Part shown: positions 1-6,400 of the stretch, piece after piece | Layout of the letters: each line of letters starts with the position of its first letter | How positions within the stretch are numbered: position 1 is the first letter of the stretch | Source of the DNA: an uncultured Eubacterium sp. | Lineage (GTDB): Bacteria; Bacillota; Clostridia; Lachnospirales; Lachnospiraceae | Length of the DNA: 10,199 bases | NCBI GenBank assembly: GCA_910583555.1 | Contig: CAJTXO010000040.1 | Location: 1 to 10,199, forward strand | Direction: 5' to 3' | Position numbers and translations under genes: made by a program | The notes under the pieces: model-generated | Database searches by the model: none | What the model saw: only the letters and a program-made list of their open reading frames with translations | Told to the model about the DNA's origin: nothing

Positions 1-285
1 TCAAGTATCTTATCCCAAAAACAAATAGATAATAAATTGTTATCCTTGGTTCTTGCTTCTAGATAATCTCATTCAACACTTAAAGTCTAACACATATTTT
101 GTCGTATTTCGTCTATTTTTTTTACTAATTTGTTTCAATTTTTTACGCTATTTTATCCATTTAATCAACCCCTCCATAACTTTCCATGCCTATAGTTCAT
201 CACTAGGAATTATAGGTTATCCCTGCCTTCAAATACAATCAAAAACATTTTTCTTTTTTCCTCAAATCCACTCCCTTCTCCTCAT
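1..285. other. AT-rich non-coding left flank
   Basis: I see no gene in this stretch on either strand. A long plus-strand open frame begins near base 53 and runs into the neighbouring gene, but over that gene it is only the antisense of real coding sequence. In this flank it gives low-complexity Phe/Leu/Ile/Pro translation with no convincing ribosome binding site. On the minus strand there are only very short frames. The one ordered element is the imperfect hairpin at 189-216. The stretch lies downstream of the terminator that ends the AAA-ATPase gene, so it is probably an intergenic spacer. Confidence 0.6.
189..216. repeat. 10-bp imperfect inverted repeat (hairpin)
   Basis: The arms CCTATAGTTC (189-198) and GAATTATAGG (207-216) pair over 10 bp with one G·T, around an 8-nt loop. 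Neither side carries a T-tract, so it is not a standard intrinsic terminator. Its function is unknown. Confidence 0.5.
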
Positions 286-328
286 AAAAAACAGCAGTAT
301 TTTTATCATATTTCAAAAAAAATACTGC
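286..328 (-). terminator. Rho-independent terminator after the AAA-ATPase gene
   Basis: Read on the minus strand, GCAGTATTTTT (328-318) pairs with AAAAATACTGC (304-294), giving an 11-bp stem with a 13-nt loop. It is followed at once by TG and six T (291-286). It begins 21 nt after the stop codon of the AAA-ATPase-like gene and should end that transcript. The stem is AT-rich towards the loop, so it could work in both directions: the plus strand has A-rich and T-rich flanks too. Confidence 0.8.
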
Positions 329-349
329 CGCAAACACCATATACTAACC

Positions 350-1927
350 TCACCCTTGTCCCCCTCTCTCAATCCTACACTCATGCCTCTTATCCTTCAC
401 ATTATAGCTAACCCCCACCAGCAAAACCTCCCCTCCAAACCCCTTAATCCCTTCCGGATACCTTCTATCCCGAATCTGCTCAATTGCCCCATCCGCTCCT
501 TGATCCCACTTCATCTCCACAACCAACGCCGGCTTATCCACACCTGGCCGCGGCAAAAAAACAACATCCGCATACCCTTTACCAGACGGAAGCTCCTGAA
601 TACTGATAAAATCATCTACACTACTCAAATAAGCAATCTTAATAACACTCCGAAGCGCCTGCTCATTATTATAAAAATTAGGTGCAACGATCTGGTCATG
701 AATATCTTCCATCAACCTCCCAACTTCATCCCCGTCCATCCGCAACGTAGCCTCTAGCAACCGATCCGACATCTCAATCATCTTCACCAATTCCACCCTT
801 TTCCCATTCTTAACCGCGCGGAAAAACTCTCCCCTGACCTCCTCATTCGGAATATACACCGCCCTGGCATCCTCATCATATGCCAAATACCCTAAATGCA
901 CTAGCAGCGTAAGTATATCATCCCGGCTCTTAAACGAAGTCATATCATTTTGAAACGTTCCCACATCCACTGGACAGGCATCTCCTCCAAGCATAGCAAT
1001 GATCGCTTCCTTCAGACCATCCATATTCAGATCAATATAAACCTGCAGCGCCTCATACGTCTCCGTACTGCTCCAAAAACTCTTTAACCTCAAACTCTGC
1101 ATCCCGTCCACAACCGACTTCGGATTATATATATGAAGATCCCCGCCAAAATACCCATCATACCACATCTTCACATCATCAAAACATTTTCCAAATTGAT
1201 TACACAACCCCCTCACCTCTTCTTCCGTAAACCCAACATATGGCGCCAAAACATCCGGACTTGTCATCGAAAATTCGTCAAAAATATTTAATGCCGAATG
1301 CGTTCCATATTTTTTAATAGGCAAAATCCCCGTCATATACGCGACCGTCACATAAATCCTATCTTTAAAAAGATCCTGCAAGAAATCCAAATATGCCCTT
1401 TGCGCCATAACATTTTCCTTCGCTTCGCGAAAGATACAATCCCACTCATCTACAATAAACACAAATCCTTGACGGGGACTTGACTTCGAATAAATCACCG
1501 AAAGGGCATCCGAAAGACTCGTCTCACCCTCCTTCACCCCATCTGGAAACTCCTCTCTTAATTCCTGCAAAACCTTTCTCTCCACACATCTGGGAAGCTC
1601 ATCCGGCGTTCCCACCTTTCGCATAAACTGCTGTATATTTAAATATATGACAGGATATTGGTTCAAATGGGTACGATACTCTTCGTCCTTTGCAATGTTC
1701 AGTTCCTGAAAAAGTTCATGTGACTCACACCCTCTGTCATAATAGGCAGCAAGCATCTCCGCCGCCATTGACTTGCCAAACCTCCGCGGCCTGCTCACGC
1801 AAATAAAACGTTTCCGCTTATTGATCCTGCTGTTGACAAAAGAGATCAATCCGCTCTTATCCACATAAATATCATCATTGACAGAAATACGAAACGCGTC
1901 ATTTCCCGGATTTAAGTAGATTCCCAT
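350..1927 (-). CDS. AAA-ATPase-like protein with C-terminal PD-(D/E)XK nuclease-like domain
   Basis: Predicted cytoplasmic 525-residue protein of the AAA-ATPase_like plus PD-(D/E)XK (DUF1703-type) family, present in many copies in Lachnospiraceae and Bacteroidetes. The biological role of the family is not settled. Residues 1-24 carry the usual N-terminal block (NPGNDAF, YVDKSGLI). A Walker A-like motif SRPRRFGKSM lies at 45-54, with Lys52-Ser53. A Walker B FVFIVDEWD lies at 155-163, and YMTGILPIKKYG at about 197-208 is the conserved block after it. The C-terminal nuclease-like fold has GYADVVF (Asp454) and VVEMK (Glu471, Lys473), so the D...ExK triad is intact. The start follows GGAGGGG with 5-nt spacing, and the length is normal for the family, so the gene looks functional. 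It begins 32 nt after the SpoIIID-like gene and is followed by a terminator, which suggests co-transcription. Nuclease activity is inferred from motifs only. Confidence 0.9.
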   Translation of the reverse strand: MGIYLNPGNDAFRISVNDDIYVDKSGLISFVNSRINKRKRFICVSRPRRFGKSMAAEMLAAYYDRGCESHELFQELNIAKDEEYRTHLNQYPVIYLNIQQFMRKVGTPDELPRCVERKVLQELREEFPDGVKEGETSLSDALSVIYSKSSPRQGFVFIVDEWDCIFREAKENVMAQRAYLDFLQDLFKDRIYVTVAYMTGILPIKKYGTHSALNIFDEFSMTSPDVLAPYVGFTEEEVRGLCNQFGKCFDDVKMWYDGYFGGDLHIYNPKSVVDGMQSLRLKSFWSSTETYEALQVYIDLNMDGLKEAIIAMLGGDACPVDVGTFQNDMTSFKSRDDILTLLVHLGYLAYDEDARAVYIPNEEVRGEFFRAVKNGKRVELVKMIEMSDRLLEATLRMDGDEVGRLMEDIHDQIVAPNFYNNEQALRSVIKIAYLSSVDDFISIQELPSGKGYADVVFLPRPGVDKPALVVEMKWDQGADGAIEQIRDRRYPEGIKGFGGEVLLVGVSYNVKDKRHECRIERGGQG

Positions 1928-1959
1928 AGCTGCCCCTCCACATCATTTTAATATCCTGA

Positions 1960-2136
1960 TTATATCACTGCCGTGAACTGATGTAAAGTTCTTCCGTTAC
2001 CGTTCCACTCTGTTACATCCTTATGTACCGTGCTTTTTGACACACCAAATTTTTTTGCCGTCTGCCTGACCGTGGCACCGTTTTCAACAATGTAATTCCC
2101 GATCTCTATGGCACGCTGCTCGATATATGATTTCAA
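1960..2136 (-). CDS. spoIIID: C-terminally truncated SpoIIID-like HTH regulator
   Basis: Codes for 58 residues starting at TTG, with AGGGGG placed 7 nt upstream. Residues 1-43 match the N-terminal half of SpoIIID, the mother-cell sporulation transcription factor: SYIEQRAIEIGNYIVENGAT, then VRQTAKKFGVSKSTVHKDVTE. This covers the first helix, the HTH and the recognition helix. After DVTE the similarity stops, and the last 15 residues (WNGNGRTLHQFTAVI) do not resemble SpoIIID. Known SpoIIID proteins are about 80-95 residues long, and their missing C-terminal helix and basic tail contribute to DNA binding. Near the break the sequence GTAAC(A/G)GA occurs twice 16 nt apart, and the other frame reads VTEELYISSRQ then stop, so a small duplication or frameshift may have caused the truncation. 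A full-length spoIIID is expected elsewhere in the genome. This copy could be a decaying paralogue or a short regulator or decoy. Recognition of the fold is firm; function is unknown. Confidence 0.75.
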   Translation of the reverse strand: MKSYIEQRAIEIGNYIVENGATVRQTAKKFGVSKSTVHKDVTEWNGNGRTLHQFTAVI

Positions 2137-2141
2137 AAAAC

Positions 2142-2182
2142 TACCCCCTGAATACTCGTTGATTCATTGTATGCAGGGGATA
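2142..2182 (-). repeat. 9-bp inverted repeat spanning promoter -10 and RBS of the SpoIIID-like gene
   Basis: On the minus strand TATCCCCTG (2182-2174) can pair with CAGGGGGTA (2150-2142), nine pairs including one U·G, over a 23-nt gap. The left arm sits in the spacer of the proposed promoter, just before the -10. The right arm contains the AGGGGG ribosome binding site. RNA made from further upstream would carry both arms; RNA starting at the local promoter would carry only the right one. Confidence 0.6.
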
Positions 2183-2194
2183 GCGGAAATATGT
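2166..2194 (-). promoter_or_regulatory. Sigma-E-like (mother-cell) promoter for the SpoIIID-like gene
   Basis: On the minus strand the -10 octamer CATACAAT (2173-2166) is a full match to the B. subtilis sigma-E -10 consensus CATACAMT. It is preceded at exactly 14 nt by ACATATT (2194-2188), six of seven positions of the -35 KMATATT. The predicted start is near 2158, giving a leader of about 20 nt before the TTG. The bacillar spoIIID gene is itself sigma-E dependent, which fits. The same octamer also occurs once elsewhere in this window in a meaningless place, so the match is suggestive, not proof. Confidence 0.6.
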
Positions 2195-2209
2195 TTATTT
2201 ACACGATCT

Positions 2210-3427
2210 TTAACGCGGATCACCGGCAGATCTTGCTGCGCTGAACTTACCGTATACACGCTTTTTCTGGATACCCTTTACAAAGGCTCTGACTTTGTAA
2301 TAAGTAACCTCATTCTTCTTCCGACGAATCTGGATATTTTTCGTCTTACCAGCCGTAACCGTTTTGATCCGGGAATACTCGCCGTCTTTTTCCTGACTGC
2401 CAAAAATCTGATACCCTTTCGCCTTAGAAACCTTTTTCCAGGAGAGCGCTATCTTCCCATATCCCTGGCCCCTGACCGAAACTCCCTTCACCTTGGCCGG
2501 CGCAACCTTCACCTTAGAAGCCGCGCTCATTTTCCCATAAACCTTTGTTCCATCGGCTGCCTTCCGATACGAGCGCACCTTAAACGAATATCGCTTGCCA
2601 TAACTGCATTTTTTCGAATAAGAAACCGTCTTTGAACCAGAAACCGTTTTCATGCGCACGTATTTCTTCTTTGACGTATGATAGCGGTAAAGAACGTAGC
2701 CATCCGCTCCCTCATCCCTCGTCCACCGAAACGACACACGGTTAGAACCATTCTTCGCGGAAACTGTCAGCTTTAATTTCTTACCAAAGGAAGAATCCGG
2801 CTGCGTCCCAGGAGAGTCCGGGGCTGGCGGCACCGGCTGGGAACCCGATGCGCTGACGATCACGGCATCCGCCTTTGAAAGAGCGGCTGTAACCGAATTT
2901 AATCCATCGCGGTCAACATACGTAACCTCCGGCTTGTCGCCTGTCTGACCGGTAAACGAGACCTTGATCTGATAATGCCCGCTCGTCGGCGCCACGACAA
3001 GCGTCCCGAGCCGTAACGTCTCACTGTCAGCAAATAACTTCTGCTCCTTTTTCCCGGAAACAATGATGTCAACCAGGTAGGAACCGTCCTTTTCCTTACT
3101 GATATGGGCATCCTTAACCTCGCTCTTCACCGCGCTGCCAAAAACAAAATCTGGTTTTCCCATACTGCCGCTGATCAGCGAAACACGCAGTTTCAGACGG
3201 AGGGAAGTGATCCCCCCTGTCTTTCCTGCCGGAAGACGCAGCGATACCGCCACATTATTTTTGTCAGCCGTAAGAGTGCCGCTGCCCGTTTCCGCCGCCG
3301 AAGCCGTCATCGGTAATGATGTCGGGAATACCGATGAAAACAAACGCGGACCCACCGCCGGATTTACCGTCGGAACTGCCCAAACGAGAAATAATATTGT
3401 CAATACAAATCGAATCCTATTTTTCAT
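2210..3427 (-). CDS. Secreted cohesin-like / two-Fn3 protein
   Basis: Predicted 405-residue secreted protein. I chose the ATG at 3427, not an upstream one at 3538, because the upstream extension lies wholly inside the previous gene and GGGAGG stands 5 nt before 3427. Residues 1-45 form a signal sequence (KNRIR, hydrophobic FVLTILFLVWAV, likely cut after TASA). Residues about 55-195 look like a cohesin-type beta-sandwich: VAVSLRLP, ITSLRLKLRV, FVFGSAVKSEVKDA, YLVDIIVSG, then LRLGTLVVAP. A Pro-rich linker follows at 197-212. Two Fn3-like domains (about 216-308 and 309-403) contain the GYVLYR and GYQIFGS type strands and are very rich in Lys/Arg. There is no LPXTG or C-terminal membrane segment. 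The gene overlaps the M60 gene by 11 nt, so the two are probably translationally coupled. Because that neighbour has a dockerin-like domain, this protein may be its cohesin partner. The Fn3 call is firm; the cohesin call is moderate. Confidence 0.75.
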   Translation of the reverse strand: MKNRIRFVLTILFLVWAVPTVNPAVGPRLFSSVFPTSLPMTASAAETGSGTLTADKNNVAVSLRLPAGKTGGITSLRLKLRVSLISGSMGKPDFVFGSAVKSEVKDAHISKEKDGSYLVDIIVSGKKEQKLFADSETLRLGTLVVAPTSGHYQIKVSFTGQTGDKPEVTYVDRDGLNSVTAALSKADAVIVSASGSQPVPPAPDSPGTQPDSSFGKKLKLTVSAKNGSNRVSFRWTRDEGADGYVLYRYHTSKKKYVRMKTVSGSKTVSYSKKCSYGKRYSFKVRSYRKAADGTKVYGKMSAASKVKVAPAKVKGVSVRGQGYGKIALSWKKVSKAKGYQIFGSQEKDGEYSRIKTVTAGKTKNIQIRRKKNEVTYYKVRAFVKGIQKKRVYGKFSAARSAGDPR

Positions 3428-6400
3428 TACTGCCTCCCTTGATTGCGTAGGCGTTACGCTTCGCTCCGCCTGTAAACGTGATGCCAGGCAGGGTGTCCGG
3501 AATCTGGATGACCTTGGTATCGCTGACGATGCGCTCACCCTCTAATGTCAGGGCGTCATCCACGCGGTACAGTTCTCCGCGCACCCCCTTGATCTGCCTG
3601 AGCGTATCTTCATCCCACTGTCCCGGTTCGACATAATATACCCATGTTCCATCTGATGTTTCACCTAGATTGCCCTGTGCCGGAACATCCGCAAAAATGA
3701 CCTGCCCGGCCTGGACATTACCGTCTTTCGCGCCGATCACCCCGCCTTCTGTATCGTACAGAACGACGACATTATAGGCTGGGTTTCCTTTATAAATTCC
3801 CGTAAAGATAAGGGAACCTTTGGGGATCACATCCTCTGCCCCGTCGCCATACAAATAGTCCTCTGATAAAACGCCGATCGCCGGCTGGCTGCTATCTGTC
3901 GTCATAAATTCGAGATTATCTCCCGACGGACCGCAGATATCGATCTCCTTTATCGAAATCGTTTCGGCCTGGGAAGCTGTTCCAGCCTGGGAAGTCGTTC
4001 CACTCTGGGAAATCGTCAGCCGCACATATCTGGCATCGTATGTGCCGATCCAGCTGTCCCTCACATCTTCTTTAACCGAATCAAACCAGATGATCTGCTC
4101 TTCGGAACCAGCCAGTCCGGTGTAATTCTCTTTCACTACCGTCCAGTCCGTGCCATCCGCACTGACTTCGACCGCCACGTTAGAAAGTGCCTGGCCCGCG
4201 TATTTCAGTGCTGTGACCTGCTCTGTCTTACGCATATCTACCGTGATAACTGCCGTACCGTCACTCTTCCCGTGATACGTGCCCTCTTCCGTCAGATCCT
4301 GATCCAGTACACGGTCAATGCTGTGTACTTTCTTTTCTGCAATACTGCCCGGATTTCCGGCGTCAAAACCGCTATCCGGATCTTCGGCATCCGGTACAAC
4401 CGCCACATCATCTTCTGATGTCATCGTCGTTTCGACCGTCCAATCCTCTTTATTCAGAACACCGTCGGTCTGGATCTTAGCTGTGCCGGCTGCTGCCGGA
4501 TCAGAGTAATTCAGGTATTTATCAACGGCACGAACTTCGTACTCCATCACCCTGTTATTGATAGTAGAGATCGTATCTACATAAACGGTAGACTGCGCGG
4601 TGTCGATCAGCTGGAAACCAATGACCTTCGTTTCCTTTTGCCCGTTCGAAATCATGCTCCTGGAAATTTCGTAGCCCAGTATCAAATCCTTCTCCTGATC
4701 GGTTGCCATATCGATCTCTACCCGGTTCGAAGACGATGAAATACGCGCGGTAACGACATCCTTATCCTTGATCGTACCTTCCTCGTCCGGATGCTGTACG
4801 CGGTAATCCCTGGCGTCATCGTTTACATAATAGCGGGCTTTTGTATCCGCTGCCCCATATTTTTCAGCATACTGTGTTGTCGCTTCATCGGGTTCCATCC
4901 CCCATCGCTCAAAAAACGGAAGAATATTCTCATTCGCCGCCGCGCATGCGAGACGCATCAGATTCTGGTCAACACCGCCATCCAGCGCAAGACCTGCCTG
5001 CGGCGCTTTGGACGGATTTCTGGAATACGTATCAACCCTAGCAAAAAACAGATTGTTAAACTGCTCTTCGTAATCATCAAAAATATGTTTATCGTCCGGG
5101 TTATTGTCAAAGGCCAGATGGAGCTGCCAGTAGAGCGCCAGCTGTGTCGCCACATTCGGCGAACGCCCGATAGTGCCAGATGTGACCTTTTTATATACAT
5201 TTGGATAAGTGAACCGCGTGTACCCGGGTCGTTTCGTCAATAACTGCGCGAAATAGTTGTTCGTGATCTCGGCGACTGCATACGTTCCCTGGTTAATGTC
5301 ATGGCCGATCTCATGGGCGATGCCCCAACCGAAATCCGACCAGCTGTTTGGCGCGCTTGCCACAGTCGAAGATCCCCACTCGATTCCGATATGATTGCCA
5401 GACGCGTACATAAACGCTCCGGCAAACATCCTCATATACCGGATATTCAAATGCTGTGACGGCATCGCATTGTTTCCACGGACAGATCCCGCCTGGTCGC
5501 TCAGTCCTTTATGCTGATAAAATAATGTCATGGTGTTTTCCATCGCCTTCAATGCCTGATCCAGCTTGGTCACCTTATCCTCCGCGTTTTTCAGGCCAGC
5601 CCAAACCTGTGTAGCAGGCAGGGAATACATCATTTCCTTCATCATAATATCCGTCGCGTTTAAGATGCAGTTTGTCTGGTCATACGCATAATCCACATTT
5701 TTTGTTCCGGCATGTTGTGCTTCATGATTGTCAGAAATCGTTGACACGTAGCGTTCCAGATCGTTCACATATGTCTGGATCGCCTGCTTCCTCTCGCTCT
5801 CAGACTTCCCGTACACGCTGAGGACTGGGATCTTGCTTCCTCCGCTGATCCGAATCGCATATTGATCCGAAGCCTGATTTCCCGTATACGCCACATAAAG
5901 CTGCCCGCCCCGTTCAAAGTCGTTGGATGTCATCTGCGGAATCGTAATTTCATTTCTGCCGATCTTGAGAGCAATCGTCTTCGCAAGGCTGTTCGACTCC
6001 GCGTGATGCTGGGTTACAACGAGCTGAATGCCCGCTGCCTCTCCGGTTCTCTTCGTATTATGCCCGACATATACGAGCAGGCTTTCCCCGGAATAGGCGA
6101 CCCGGCCAAGCGGCTGCCAGGCATTCAGGCCGCCGAACCCGAGATGCTTATCTTTCTGCGCCGTAATGCGGTTATCTACTACATAAGAGGGATCCAGTTT
6201 AGATTCGAGGATCTCCCTCGCTGTTTTCAGTTCTAACTTCAACTCCTGATAGAGAGGATGTTTCTCTCCACTCGTCTCGTCTGCCGTTTCGAGACGCGCT
6301 TCCAATGCGGTAATCGTATCCGACGTCACATCCGCCCGCAGCGTCGTGTGCATCTCATCCTCATACAGGCCCATGATATCATCTTCCAACGAATCATAGG

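Noticed and set aside
53..757. Long plus-strand open frame from the left flank into the AAA-ATPase gene
   Set aside because: More than half is antisense to a well-supported gene, the translation is low-complexity and rich in Pro/Leu/Ile/Asn, and no ribosome binding site fits.
2899..3111. Small minus-strand and plus-strand frames inside the secreted operon (for example 2899-3111, 3207-3545, 5862-6236)
   Set aside because: All lie within strongly supported coding sequence in other frames, with Arg/Ser/Pro-rich translations typical of frame shadows.
3428..3538. Upstream ATG extension of the cohesin-like protein (37 extra residues)
   Set aside because: The extension lies inside the end of the M60 gene in another frame, has an Arg/Ser-rich non-signal sequence, and would bury the clear signal peptide that follows ATG 3427.
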